Below, piece after piece: positions 17,423 through 26,092 of a stretch of DNA of 64,000 nt (the stretch's first letter is position 1; every line of letters begins with the position of its first letter). Where the stretch lies: NCBI RefSeq assembly GCF_004310335.1, contig NZ_SIRS01000002.1:434001-498000 (forward strand). The letters run 5' to 3'. This stretch comes from Hyunsoonleella pacifica (GTDB taxonomy: Bacteria; Bacteroidota; Bacteroidia; Flavobacteriales; Flavobacteriaceae). The position numbers were made by a program, and so were the translations under genes. The notes beneath the pieces are model-generated. The model did not search any database, was not told the origin of the DNA, and saw only the letters and a list, made by a program, of their open reading frames with translations.

Positions 17423-18724
17423 TTGAAGAATCCAAATAGATTTTCCTTTATCAACCCAAAAAAAGTTCCTTTTTTTTATGGCTATGTAGTTCTTATTTTT
17501 GGAAGTATTGGAGTTTTAGCTAGTATTCCTGGACAAACAGTTGGTGTTTCTGTTTTTACAGACCCTGTTAAAGACGCTTTAGGTTTATCAAGAAATCAGT
17601 TTAGTAATGCATATATGTTTGGCACGCTATTAAGTGCGTTTTTTGTGTCTAGGGCAGGGGTGTTATTTGATAGGTTTGGAGCACGTTATGTAGCATTTTT
17701 TTCTGCATTCTTATTAGGTGTCTCATTAGTGTTATGTTCGCAATCTGTGAATATCAGTAATAGCATTAGTGTTATATTGAATATTAATTCTTGGGTTGTA
17801 CCTTTTGTTGTTATCACACTTTTATTTTTTTTAATACGTTTTTTTGGACAAGGTGTTTTAACCATGTCATCACGTAATATGATTATGATGTGGTTTGATA
17901 AGAATAGAGGTAAGATTAACGCGATAAGTAGTGTTACGGTTTCATTAGGTTTTTCAGTATCACCATTATTGATTAACTATCTTATTGATGAGAATGGATG
18001 GCAAATGTCGTGGCAAATATTAGCAATGTGTCTTATTATTTTTAGTTTTTGTATCATTCAGTTTTATAGAAATAATCCTGAAGATTTTGGTTTTAAACCG
18101 GATGGTAAATCAATTAAGGCTAAAACTTTAAAAATAAGTAAAGTTGAAAAGCACTTTACTTTAAAAGAAGCTAAACAAACCCGTGCTTTTTGGGTAATTG
18201 GCTTAACACTAGCCTTTAATAGTTTTTTTGTTACAGGTTTTACATTTCACGTTATTTCTATTTTTGAAAGTCAAGATTATACTAAAGATCAAGCCATAGC
18301 CGTATTTTTCCCAATATCTATAATTGCTGTTATTATATCTACTCTAGGTAATGTGTTAAGTGATTATATCCATCATAAAGTATATGTATACATTATGCTT
18401 TTTTCAGGAGTTCTAGCATCTTTAGGTTTATATTTCTTAAATTCTAATATTGGTGTATATGCTTTAATTTTGGGTTTAGGAATGTTTGGAGGGCTATTTG
18501 CAGTAGTTAATGCCGTAACATGGCCAAGATATTTTGGAAGAGAACATTTAGGTGCAATAACAGGGAAAGTCATGAGCTTTTTAGTAATTGCTAGTGCTAT
18601 AGCACCAAGTCTATTTAGCTATTGTTATACAGCTTTAGGGTCTTATACTAACATAAGCTACATCACTGGAGGTTTTCTGTTATTTTTAATATTGGCGTCT
18701 ACTAGGGTTAAAAATCCTCAATAG
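17423..18724 (+). CDS. Major facilitator superfamily transporter
   Basis: A 433-residue permease with 12 predicted transmembrane helices. The MFS loop 2-3 motif is present as RAGVLFDRFGARYV (variant of GxxxDRxGRR). The sequence resembles oxalate/formate antiporter-like and monocarboxylate-type carriers (FFYGYVVLIFGSIGVLASIPGQTVGVSVF near the start), but the substrate is not resolved. The only plausible start is the TTG at 17423, 14 bp after the glycosyltransferase stop; no ATG precedes helix 1. Confidence 0.85.
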   Translation: MKNPNRFSFINPKKVPFFYGYVVLIFGSIGVLASIPGQTVGVSVFTDPVKDALGLSRNQFSNAYMFGTLLSAFFVSRAGVLFDRFGARYVAFFSAFLLGVSLVLCSQSVNISNSISVILNINSWVVPFVVITLLFFLIRFFGQGVLTMSSRNMIMMWFDKNRGKINAISSVTVSLGFSVSPLLINYLIDENGWQMSWQILAMCLIIFSFCIIQFYRNNPEDFGFKPDGKSIKAKTLKISKVEKHFTLKEAKQTRAFWVIGLTLAFNSFFVTGFTFHVISIFESQDYTKDQAIAVFFPISIIAVIISTLGNVLSDYIHHKVYVYIMLFSGVLASLGLYFLNSNIGVYALILGLGMFGGLFAVVNAVTWPRYFGREHLGAITGKVMSFLVIASAIAPSLFSYCYTALGSYTNISYITGGFLLFLILASTRVKNPQ

Positions 18725-18801
18725 TTGGTTTAATAGTTTGTAATCAGTTTTTTAACGAATTCTTATAAGTGTTCTTTTTATCTTTTTAGTAACTTACAGC
18801 T

Positions 18802-19368
18802 ATGGTTATGAAAAGAAACAATATACAGCTTGTAGTGTTAATGTTAATTGCTCTGTCTTGTAAAACATCTAAAGAGATTGCTACTGCTCAACAGTACGAA
18901 ACCTTTAAAGCACTTATTGCATCCCAAGAATTTACAATAGAGTCTGATTGGGCATACCCGCAATTGACTAATGCTATGACTCAAGTTTTGAATTCAGGAT
19001 TAATGGGGCCTAACAATAATGGCAACTCCATTAACTTAATAGGGAATGCTAACTTTCTAACTATAAAGGGAGACAGTATTACATCCTATTTACCTTATTT
19101 TGGAGAACGACAAATGCAGGTGGCTTATGGAGGAACAGACAGTGCTATTCAATTTAATGGGGTAATGGAAGATTTAAAAATAGAAGACGGAAAGAAAAAT
19201 CGTAAAATTTTCACGTTTAGGGCTAAAAGTAATGCTGAAAATTTTAATGTCATTATTACACTTTTTCCTAATAATACAAGCCAAATTGTATTAAATGGAA
19301 ATTCACGTTTTTCTATTCAATATTCTGGACAGGTTAAAAAAATATCTCAAGAGGAGAAAACATCTTAA
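18802..19368 (+). CDS. DUF4251 family lipoprotein
   Basis: A 188-residue lipoprotein with a lipobox in LMLIALSCKT (Cys20), followed by a domain typical of DUF4251: SQEFTIESDWAYPQL, then INLIGNANFLTIKGDSITSYLPYFGERQ and GGIQFNG-like text at TDSAIQFNGVMEDLKIE. The family is confined to Bacteroidota and has no known role. Two ATGs lie six bases apart (18802 and 18808); either could be used. The protein should be tethered to the outer membrane, facing the periplasm or the outside. Confidence 0.82.
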   Translation: MVMKRNNIQLVVLMLIALSCKTSKEIATAQQYETFKALIASQEFTIESDWAYPQLTNAMTQVLNSGLMGPNNNGNSINLIGNANFLTIKGDSITSYLPYFGERQMQVAYGGTDSAIQFNGVMEDLKIEDGKKNRKIFTFRAKSNAENFNVIITLFPNNTSQIVLNGNSRFSIQYSGQVKKISQEEKTS

Positions 19369-19524
19369 GCTTTACTAAATCATATTTTGTTTTTTAGCGA
19401 CAAAAAGTCATTATGTTTTGATTAAATAATGTCATTTTGGCATTTTTAGTTCATTTCTGATTATTAAATCCTGTCAAAATCTCATTGTTTCTATTATGGT
19501 ATTCCATTTGCTTATTAATGTATT

Positions 19525-19543
19525 GAAGTTTGCAAACAACTTC
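19525..19543 (+). promoter_or_regulatory. Inverted repeat upstream of hsp20
   Basis: GAAGTTTGCAAACAACTTC contains a perfect 10-bp palindrome (GTTTGCAAAC) and outer arms GAAGTT/AACTTC. It lies 44 bases before the hsp20 start in an otherwise plain gap, a position suited to an operator. The left part, TATTGAAGTTTG at 19521-19532, also occurs in two other promoters of this window. Confidence 0.4.
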
Positions 19544-19587
19544 ATAAGTAAAAAGAAATTTAAAGTTTAATTTAAAATTATAGTATT

Positions 19588-20061
19588 ATGAGTGCATTAA
19601 TGAATGTATCAAAAAATGGAAATTATAAAAACCATGGATTAAGCCAGAGAGGCTGGTCTAATTGGATTGATGATTTATTTAATATAGATGCTTTTCCTGC
19701 AGTTACTTCAAGCAATTTCAACACAAATGTATTTACTCCAAAAGTAAATATCAGGGAGACAAAAGATGACTATTTTGTTGATATAGCAGTTCCAGGGTTT
19801 AAAAAAGAAGATTTTAATATAGACTTAGATAATGATACTTTGTCTATATCTGCTGAACAGAAAGTAGAAGCTAAAAATAATGAAGATAATTTTACACGTA
19901 GAGAGTTTGGTTATACTTCGTTTAAAAGAACCTTTACTTTACCAGATTCTATAGAAGATAACAAAATTGAAGCTAAGTATGAAGATGGTATTTTAAGTAT
20001 ACAATTACCAAAACGCGAAGAGGCTAAGCCTAAGCCTGTGCGAACTATTAAAATTTCATAA
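19588..20061 (+). CDS. hsp20: Small heat-shock protein, Hsp20/alpha-crystallin
   Basis: A 157-residue ATP-independent holdase chaperone that binds unfolding proteins in the cytoplasm. The alpha-crystallin domain spans about residues 48-140: TPKVNIRETKDDYFVDIAVPGFKKEDFNIDL, then REFGYTSFKRTFTLPDSI, then KYEDGILSIQLPK. The C-terminal tail has the PKPVRTIKIS variant of the I-x-I docking motif. The gene stands alone between a 219-base leader and a strong terminator. Confidence 0.95.
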   Translation: MSALMNVSKNGNYKNHGLSQRGWSNWIDDLFNIDAFPAVTSSNFNTNVFTPKVNIRETKDDYFVDIAVPGFKKEDFNIDLDNDTLSISAEQKVEAKNNEDNFTRREFGYTSFKRTFTLPDSIEDNKIEAKYEDGILSIQLPKREEAKPKPVRTIKIS

Positions 20062-20088
20062 TTGATAAAGATTTAGAATTAGTTTAAT

Positions 20089-20116
20089 AAAAAAGAGGTT
20101 TTTACACCTCTTTTTT
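20089..20116. terminator. Bidirectional terminator after hsp20
   Basis: An 11-bp perfect stem (AAAAAAGAGGT with ACCTCTTTTTT) and a six-base loop, 27 bases after the hsp20 stop and 18 bases from the convergent gene's stop. Its symmetry serves both. Confidence 0.88.
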
Positions 20117-20134
20117 ATTTACTGTATATTATAA

Positions 20135-20467
20135 TCATTCACTCTCTAAGAGCTTAATTAGTTTTCCTGTAACATTTAAACCAAACAAAACTTGGGAGCC
20201 AGAAAACCCAGGAATATTCAAGTCTTTTTTCTTATTTGAAGAATATTGTACATGTAAATGTACAGAGTTTAAATAAGTGTTTACTGAAAAGTCAATTCCA
20301 TCTAGTCCAAGAGTATCATTCAGAATATTAAAAGATTTATAATCACCTACATCAATATCTGTTTGATCAATATTTTTAAAATCCCTCACAGAATTTGGTA
20401 TGTAGTCTTGTGAAAAGATTTTTATTGGTAAGATAATTAACAAAAAGGGTACAACTAAAGCTTTCAT
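20135..20467 (-). CDS. Small secreted protein of unknown function, probable target of the adjacent two-component system
   Basis: A 110-residue exported protein with a signal peptide (MKALVVPFLLIILPIKIFSQ, cleaved near FSQ-D). The mature part is short and beta-rich (IDFSVNTYLNSVHLHVQYSSN, then GSQVLFGLNVTGKLIKLLES). No family recognised. Its promoter carries the same palindrome and second box, at the same spacing, as the promoter of the lipoprotein-kinase-regulator operon to its right. That suggests control by that response regulator and perhaps a role in the same response. Confidence 0.7.
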   Translation of the reverse strand: MKALVVPFLLIILPIKIFSQDYIPNSVRDFKNIDQTDIDVGDYKSFNILNDTLGLDGIDFSVNTYLNSVHLHVQYSSNKKKDLNIPGFSGSQVLFGLNVTGKLIKLLESE

Positions 20468-20490
20468 TTTATATGTTTTATTGTTTGTGT

Positions 20491-20536
20491 AAACTTCAAT
20501 AAAACATAATGGTAGTTCAATACCCAGTATTGGGTA
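20491..20536 (-). promoter_or_regulatory. Putative response-regulator operator and promoter of the secreted-protein gene
   Basis: A 16-bp palindrome TACCCAGTATTGGGTA (20521-20536) is followed, reading leftward, by 19 bases and then TATTGAAGTTT (20501-20491), which ends 23 bases before the start codon. The same two elements with the same 19-base spacer occur at 23555-23600. The spacer itself is not conserved, so the shared parts look functional rather than a plain duplication. Confidence 0.6.
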
Positions 20537-20540
20537 AATT

Positions 20541-21164
20541 CTAGAACTTATATTTTTTCTCTAATGCATATCGCATTAGTTCTCCTTTGCCTTGTATACC
20601 TAATATACGTGCCATGTTTTTACGATGGGTGTCTACAGTATGTATACCTATAAACAGTGTGTCTGCAATTTCACGAGAAGTTTTGCCTTGTCCTATCAAC
20701 TCTAAAATTTCAATTTGTCTTTTTGTTAAAATACCTTTAGACTTATTAGATGGTTGAGACTGCAAAGCATTGGTGTTAATATTAGCATCAAAGTAAGTGC
20801 CGCCTTTATGTACGGTTAAAATTGCTTTGTATACTTCTTTTAATGTAGAATTTTTAAGAATATAACCGGAAGCACCAGCATTTAACATTTGTTGAATAGC
20901 TTCGGTTTGATCGAACATAGTAAATGCTAAAACCTTTATATGTGGATGATTTTGCTTTATTTCTCTAGTAGCATCAATACCATTTATTTTTGGCATCCTA
21001 ATATCCATTAGAATAACATTAGGTTGCTTTTTGTCTACGATTTCAAGTAGTGCTTTGCCATCATTGGCAGTACCTACTACAGATATGCCGTCTTCGTATT
21101 CTAAAAGTAGTTTTATCCCATCAATAAGAGATTGGTGGTCTTCAGCAATAACTAGTCGTATCAT
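20541..21164 (-). CDS. LuxR/NarL-family response regulator
   Basis: A 207-residue two-component regulator. The receiver domain (1-120) has the acidic pocket Glu8/Asp9 (IAEDH), phosphoacceptor Asp54 (VILMDIRMP) and the conserved Lys in YILKNS. The C-terminal GerE helix-turn-helix is ILTKRQIEILELIGQGKTSREIADTLFIGIHTVDTHRKNM-like (residues about 143-185). It overlaps the kinase gene by 4 bp (ATGA), so kinase and regulator are translationally coupled. The adjacent palindromes at 20521 and 23585 are reasonable binding sites, which would make it autoregulatory. Confidence 0.93.
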   Translation of the reverse strand: MIRLVIAEDHQSLIDGIKLLLEYEDGISVVGTANDGKALLEIVDKKQPNVILMDIRMPKINGIDATREIKQNHPHIKVLAFTMFDQTEAIQQMLNAGASGYILKNSTLKEVYKAILTVHKGGTYFDANINTNALQSQPSNKSKGILTKRQIEILELIGQGKTSREIADTLFIGIHTVDTHRKNMARILGIQGKGELMRYALEKKYKF

Positions 21165-23002
21165 GTGGGTATATCTATTATTATGGTCGTTCCTATGCCT
21201 TTTTCAGATTCTATGGTCATACTACCACTCAAGTGTTCTACACGTTTATCAATACTACTAATCCCCATGCCTTTGTGGTTTTTTGTGATTTGTTTAGGAT
21301 CAAAACCTTTACCATCATCCTCTATCATGATATTTAAAGCATCATCGTGATTGGTAAGATGAATTGTGGCTTCAGTAGCTTCAGCATGTTTTATAACATT
21401 TGTAATAAGTTCTTGTATTACTCTAAAAATAGTAAGCTCTAAGCTGTTTTCTAATCTATTTTCTAAACCATGATCTATAACTTTAATAGAGATTTGATTG
21501 GCCATAGAAACTTTATCAGCCATGTTTTGTACAGCTACAAGAAGCCCTTGTTTAGCAATAACCCCAGAATTTTTTGCATGAGCAATAGAACGAACTTTAT
21601 GATAGGCGTCATCTAAAAGGGTAGTGGTTTTATCAAATAGTTCAGGGGTTTGTTTATCTTTTAGAGCATTAAAGTGTAGTTTAACTGTTGCCATGAGTCC
21701 GCCTAAATCGTCGTGTAAATCGTTAGCGATGCGTTGCCGTTCTTTTTCTTGGCCTTCAATCATAGCATCAATACTAACTAACTCTTGTTCTTTTAAAACT
21801 GTTGCTAGTTTTTGACTTTCTAAAACTTTGGCTTGTTCTGCTAATTTTTGTTTTTTGCGGGTGTTTTTTTGGATGAGCAACATAATGGTACCTCCTAATA
21901 TTATAAAGGTTATTGCTCCAATAAGAAGGTTGCGATTTTGTTTACGTTTGTTTTCAATTTCTAAGTTATCTGCGCGGAGTTTTTCGTTATCGTATTGTTC
22001 TTGAATATCAGCTATGGCAATTCTTTGCTCTTTTAGATTAAGACTATCAGATAAAGCATGATATTCTTTTAAGTTTTGATAAGCTAATTCAAATTTTTTG
22101 GATTTAGCATATAACAAAGATAAATTTTCTTTAATCAAAGATTTTTTGAAAATTTCGTTGCCTTGTGTTGTAATACTGTCAGCTTTTTTAAAGTAATACT
22201 TTGCTTTTTCAACATTATTCTTAGAAAGATATGAATTGCCAATTCCAATATACATATCAAAAAATTGATTAGGGTTTGAATGTTGAGGGTATTTTTTTAA
22301 TAATGAAATTTTTTTACGATAATAATAAATAGCTGAATCTGAATTACCAATTACTGTTTCGTATAGTGCTCCTAAATTATGATAGGTAGATATTAGATAA
22401 ATACTATCATTTTTTTGTAGAACACTTTTAGTAATCTTTTCATATTGATGTAATGCTAATTTAGACTTATCTCTAAACAAATAATAATTTCCTAGTAAAA
22501 AGCTATGTATAATATTATGCCTTCTAGATTTGTATAAAGTAGCTTTATTTTTATATAGATTGAGGTATTTCAAATTGTAATAATTGTCTTCTAAATAGTC
22601 ATAGGATTGTGAAAGAGCAGATAGACTATTTAAAACCGTTAGGGTATCTTGGATTTCTACCCCTTTTGTATATGCAGCAAAACTTTTTTTTAAATAAAGA
22701 GAATCATTATTAAGTAATTTGTGATAATAACTTTCGAAATAAAGTATTTTACTGTATTTAGTATTTAAATATGGTTTGTTTTTTTTAAGCAATTCTAGAT
22801 AGAAAAGTATAGAATCAGTATTCTTATCTCTGGAATGTAAAATAAGATTAAAATAATCTCTATCACTTCTACTTTTCGAACTTTGAATTTTATGTATTAA
22901 ATAATCTTTTGATGTTGTATTATGAAAATAATAGAAAGTAGAATCACTCTGCGAAAAACAGAGTGAATAGTAGAATAGTAAAGGCAAGATTAGATATTTC
23001 AA
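21161..23002 (-). CDS. TPR-containing sensor histidine kinase (HPK7/NarX-like)
   Basis: A 613-residue membrane kinase. A signal peptide (1-18) leads to a periplasmic region of about 335 residues built of TPR-like helical repeats, then a coiled coil (about 325-355), one transmembrane helix (about 358-377), a second coiled coil, the HisKA_3 dimerisation domain with phosphoacceptor His430 in IANDLHDDLGG, and an HATPase_c domain with IEDDGKGFDP and GMGISSIDKRV. The periplasmic TPR sensor is common in Flavobacteriia. It phosphorylates the LuxR regulator encoded next. It overlaps its upstream lipoprotein gene by 4 bp. Signal not known. Confidence 0.92.
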   Translation of the reverse strand: MKYLILPLLFYYSLCFSQSDSTFYYFHNTTSKDYLIHKIQSSKSRSDRDYFNLILHSRDKNTDSILFYLELLKKNKPYLNTKYSKILYFESYYHKLLNNDSLYLKKSFAAYTKGVEIQDTLTVLNSLSALSQSYDYLEDNYYNLKYLNLYKNKATLYKSRRHNIIHSFLLGNYYLFRDKSKLALHQYEKITKSVLQKNDSIYLISTYHNLGALYETVIGNSDSAIYYYRKKISLLKKYPQHSNPNQFFDMYIGIGNSYLSKNNVEKAKYYFKKADSITTQGNEIFKKSLIKENLSLLYAKSKKFELAYQNLKEYHALSDSLNLKEQRIAIADIQEQYDNEKLRADNLEIENKRKQNRNLLIGAITFIILGGTIMLLIQKNTRKKQKLAEQAKVLESQKLATVLKEQELVSIDAMIEGQEKERQRIANDLHDDLGGLMATVKLHFNALKDKQTPELFDKTTTLLDDAYHKVRSIAHAKNSGVIAKQGLLVAVQNMADKVSMANQISIKVIDHGLENRLENSLELTIFRVIQELITNVIKHAEATEATIHLTNHDDALNIMIEDDGKGFDPKQITKNHKGMGISSIDKRVEHLSGSMTIESEKGIGTTIIIDIPT

Positions 23003-23526
23003 TTTCCTTTATTAGACTCTGGCGTTATTATTGGGTGACCAGCTATGGGGGTTGTGTTTTTTTTGACTCCTCCACTTCTTATATCACTGTTTCCACAGTT
23101 TCTACTTTTATAAATGTACTCGACAGAAAGATTCAATGGATTTCCTTTTTCTTGACTTAATCCAGAAATTAATTTCGGTTGTAAATAGATATCGTTTGAA
23201 AAGGTATCAACTTCACAAATATACTCTATAGTTGTATTATCAGAACTCATTCCATTATATCTTAATTCTGAACCTTTTGGGGTGGGAATAGCGAATAAAG
23301 CATAACCATATTTCGTATTGTAATATGCTTTTCCGCAATATGAACTATCATTTTCACAAAAATCATAATTGTATATAGGAATATTACTGTAATATTCAAA
23401 ATATTCTTGAATAGCTTTAGTTTGTAATAATGGCATATCGTTGCGATTATTATTATTGCATTTACTATTACATGATAAAATCAACACTATGATGCAACAT
23501 GACACGGTTAAAATTTTTAATTTCAT
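22999..23526 (-). CDS. Lipoprotein of unknown function, first gene of the two-component operon
   Basis: A 175-residue lipoprotein (lipobox LILSC, Cys19) with an Asn-rich linker directly after it. The mature part has six or so cysteines (Cys in CENDSSYCGKAYY, CEVDTF, SRNCGNSD), suggesting disulfides. It is the first gene of a three-gene unit with kinase and regulator, each overlapping by 4 bp, so it may be an accessory sensor or modulator of the kinase's periplasmic TPR domain. No family recognised; the accessory role is inferred from gene order only. Confidence 0.72.
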   Translation of the reverse strand: MKLKILTVSCCIIVLILSCNSKCNNNNRNDMPLLQTKAIQEYFEYYSNIPIYNYDFCENDSSYCGKAYYNTKYGYALFAIPTPKGSELRYNGMSSDNTTIEYICEVDTFSNDIYLQPKLISGLSQEKGNPLNLSVEYIYKSRNCGNSDIRSGGVKKNTTPIAGHPIITPESNKGN

Positions 23527-23554
23527 TTTGTTTCTTTTGATTTAGTTATACCAC

Positions 23555-23600
23555 AAACTTCAATAGAAATTCTAAAATAATAAATACCCAATACTAGGTA
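23555..23600 (-). promoter_or_regulatory. Putative operator and promoter of the lipoprotein-kinase-regulator operon
   Basis: The near-palindrome TACCCAATACTAGGTA (23585-23600) matches the one at 20521-20536 at 13 of 16 positions. Reading leftward, 19 bases later comes TATTGAAGTTT (23565-23555), identical to the other site, followed by 28 bases to the lipoprotein start. This supports autoregulation of the two-component system. Confidence 0.6.
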
Positions 23601-23685
23601 TATTTTACCCTTCAAAGTATAAAGAAAAGTGCAGCAAGAAAGAAATGCTAGATAAAAAGTAAAAAATAAAGGTATAATGCTTTTA

Positions 23686-23868
23686 CTACAATAAAAACTT
23701 TATCGCACTTATGAGTAAGATAAACCCAATAAACGCTACAAGCATCCAAATACTACCTTTATAAAAGCGTTTATGTAGCCTTAGATCTTTACGATAAGTA
23801 TAGCCAATAATGATGGAGAAGACAATAAAAAATATAATTCCGAAAATGATTTGACCTTTACTAAACAT
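23686..23868 (-). CDS. Small two-helix membrane protein
   Basis: A 60-residue protein with two transmembrane helices (IIFGIIFFIVFSIIIGYTY and WMLVAFIGFILLISAIKFLL) joined by a basic cytoplasmic loop (RKDLRLHKRFYKGS). Short proteins of this plan are common in Flavobacteriaceae and have no known function. The frame is open to 23949, but the start is placed at the Met at 23868, because the upstream extension would overlap the divergent nucleotide-pyrophosphohydrolase gene and is not conserved in style. Confidence 0.7.
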   Translation of the reverse strand: MFSKGQIIFGIIFFIVFSIIIGYTYRKDLRLHKRFYKGSIWMLVAFIGFILLISAIKFLL

Positions 23869-23906
23869 ATAGCTATTTTTATGCAAATTTAAGTAAAACA
23901 CTATAC

Positions 23907-24293
23907 ATGAAAAATAAAATTGAAGCTGTAAAAGCATTTCATACAGCATTTAAAATTGGGCATAGGGAAACACCAAAAGCTGATTTGGGATCTGCAAAGA
24001 ATATGTTGCGCTATAAATTAATGCGTGAAGAGAATGAAGAATATCTTGAGGCTGTAAATAATGACGATTTGGTAGAAGTCGCTGATGCACTAGGGGATAT
24101 GTTATATATTTTATGTGGTACTATTATAGAACACGGATTACAATATAAGATAGAAGAAGTTTTTGAAGAAATACAACGTAGCAATATGAGTAAGCTGGGG
24201 GAGGACGGACAACCTATTTACCGCGAAGATGGAAAAGTGCTAAAAGGTCCAAATTACTTTAAGCCAAATATTGAGGCTATTTTAGAAAAGTAG
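23907..24293 (+). CDS. MazG-like nucleotide pyrophosphohydrolase
   Basis: A 128-residue all-alpha NTP pyrophosphohydrolase. The metal-binding motif is visible as EENEEYLEA (ExxE) followed by EVADALGDMLYI (ExxD) about residues 46-72. The C-terminal SNMSKLGEDGQPIYREDGKVLKGPNY region is typical of the HAD-associated or phage-like MazG subfamily. These enzymes hydrolyse non-canonical or excess NTPs to NMP and pyrophosphate. The gene is divergent from the small membrane protein with a 38-base gap. Confidence 0.87.
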   Translation: MKNKIEAVKAFHTAFKIGHRETPKADLGSAKNMLRYKLMREENEEYLEAVNNDDLVEVADALGDMLYILCGTIIEHGLQYKIEEVFEEIQRSNMSKLGEDGQPIYREDGKVLKGPNYFKPNIEAILEK

Positions 24294-24721
24294 AATATCT
24301 ATTGAAATGATACACTATTTCCTTATTAGCCTTATTAAAAGCGGCTCCATTTAATAAAAAAAAGTGATTTATTAAGTTTTTAAAAAGTATTAAGAAGAGA
24401 ATTTTAGCTGTTTTACTTAGCTCAAAATAATAGAAATTTCTTTTCATTTTAAAGTATATTACTTTCAGCATAAAAATACAATACTTCATAATTTATGCGG
24501 TTCTTAGCTTAAGTAAAACTAACTATTTAACTCCATTAACTTAACTAGATTTATGACTAAATTGTTGATTAATAGCAACTTTTATAAAATTTTTCCTATA
24601 TTTAAACATTGTTAAAAGATTATATTAATAAAGAAAATACATAATTATAAATAAATAATAACGTACAAATAATAGTATCTTAATTTTATGAAATTCTCCC
24701 TCAGACATAATATTTAAGAAT
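24294..24721. other. AT-rich gap with no supported feature
   Basis: About 430 bases ahead of the GH99-like gene. A 70-codon frame on the minus strand here is low-complexity and overlaps the preceding gene's end, so it is not accepted. The region presumably holds the promoter for the following gene, but no recognisable box, hairpin or repeat was found. Confidence 0.5.
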
Positions 24722-26092
24722 ATGAAAACGTTTAATAAACTGTTAAAAATACAGTTGCTACTATGGAGTTTTATCATAATATCATGTAGTACAGATCAAG
24801 AATCTATTAACCAAGAAAACACTGATTTTTCATTTTATAGTATTCCTGAACCTTCCATAATTTATCCAGATTCGGTACTTAGAGAAGTTTTAGATAGAGA
24901 ACTTAAATTAATGCGTAAAGGTCTTACACAAAAAGCAGACACTCTGGGCATGGTTATAGATAAAGAAAATCCTAAAAAGGTATATGTACATTATATGCCG
25001 TGGTTTCAATCTAAGAGTTATGATGGGTATTGGGGGCAGCATTGGACCATGACTAATAGGAACCCTGACAATTATGATGCACAAGGACAACAAGAGGTTG
25101 CGTCTTATTACAATCCATTAATAGGAGCCTATTCTTCTTCTGATGAATATTTACAAGAATACCACTTTTTATTAATGAAACTTTGTGGTATAGATGGCGT
25201 TATTTTTGACTGGTACGGAAGTAGGGATATTCATGATTATGGTCTTATTAAAACAGCCACAGAAACTTTTATACCAAAGTTAGAAAATATAGATTTAGAA
25301 TTCGCTGTAATGTACGAAGACCGTGTGGCTTACATGGAAAATACAAGTGTAGCGATTGACCCTGTAAAACGCGCCAAACAAGATTTTAAATACATTAATG
25401 ATGTTTACTTTAAAAGCTCTAATTATTTGGAGTTTAATGGCATTAAGAGTATTTCTATGTTTGGACCGCACCATATTACAGAAAAACAGCAATGGGATGA
25501 TATATATTCGGTATTTCCAGAAGATGAGCAACCTTATCTTTTATCTCTTTGGGGATTGAAAGGCTCACTTGGAGATAATTTTAAAGGGGAGTTTTTGTGG
25601 GTAGCTCAAGACCATCTTTTAGCTAAAGAGTATTATTATAATACTTATGCAGATTCTAACTATATGACAATAGGCTCCGTTTATCCTGGTTTTGCAAGTT
25701 ATTATACTGATGGGGGATGGAGTGATGGTTCTAATTCTTGGGTATTGCCTAAATACGATGGGCTTACATTTGTAGAATCTTTAAATGCATCTACTAATAA
25801 CGCTTCAGATTTTATTCAAATTATTACATGGAATGATTTTGGGGAAGGCACCATGATTGAGCCTACTACGCAATTTGGTTTTACATATTTACAAATGTTA
25901 CAAGAATATACAGGCGTAAGTTATTCTGAGCAGGATTTAGCGGTTTGTGCAAGATTATATAATGCTCGGATGCAATACAGGGATAATATTACAGTTATGA
26001 ATTTGTTGGATGCAAGTTATACCTATATGAAAGTTTTAAATATAGAGCAGGTAGATATGATTTTGCAAGCTATAGATAGGTTTTATACTTAG
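24722..26092 (+). CDS. GH99/GH71-like glycoside hydrolase lipoprotein
   Basis: A 456-residue lipoprotein (lipobox IIISCST, Cys22). The TIM-barrel start VYVHYMPWFQSKSYDGYWGQHWTM, then GIDGVIFDWYGSRD and the C-terminal IITWNDFGEGTMIEPT are hallmarks of the GH71/GH99-like group (endo-alpha-mannosidase and alpha-1,3-glucanase relatives). The acidic residues in FDWYG and in WNDFGEGT are the likely active-site neighbours, but the catalytic pair cannot be fixed by eye. It stands alone, without SusCD or other carbohydrate genes, so its glycan target is unknown. Confidence 0.8.
   Translation: MKTFNKLLKIQLLLWSFIIISCSTDQESINQENTDFSFYSIPEPSIIYPDSVLREVLDRELKLMRKGLTQKADTLGMVIDKENPKKVYVHYMPWFQSKSYDGYWGQHWTMTNRNPDNYDAQGQQEVASYYNPLIGAYSSSDEYLQEYHFLLMKLCGIDGVIFDWYGSRDIHDYGLIKTATETFIPKLENIDLEFAVMYEDRVAYMENTSVAIDPVKRAKQDFKYINDVYFKSSNYLEFNGIKSISMFGPHHITEKQQWDDIYSVFPEDEQPYLLSLWGLKGSLGDNFKGEFLWVAQDHLLAKEYYYNTYADSNYMTIGSVYPGFASYYTDGGWSDGSNSWVLPKYDGLTFVESLNASTNNASDFIQIITWNDFGEGTMIEPTTQFGFTYLQMLQEYTGVSYSEQDLAVCARLYNARMQYRDNITVMNLLDASYTYMKVLNIEQVDMILQAIDRFYT

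Noticed and set aside
24277-24489. 70-codon minus-strand frame in the gap before the GH99-like gene
   Set aside because: Low-complexity, overlaps the end of the nucleotide-pyrophosphohydrolase gene, and has no recognisable domain or start context.
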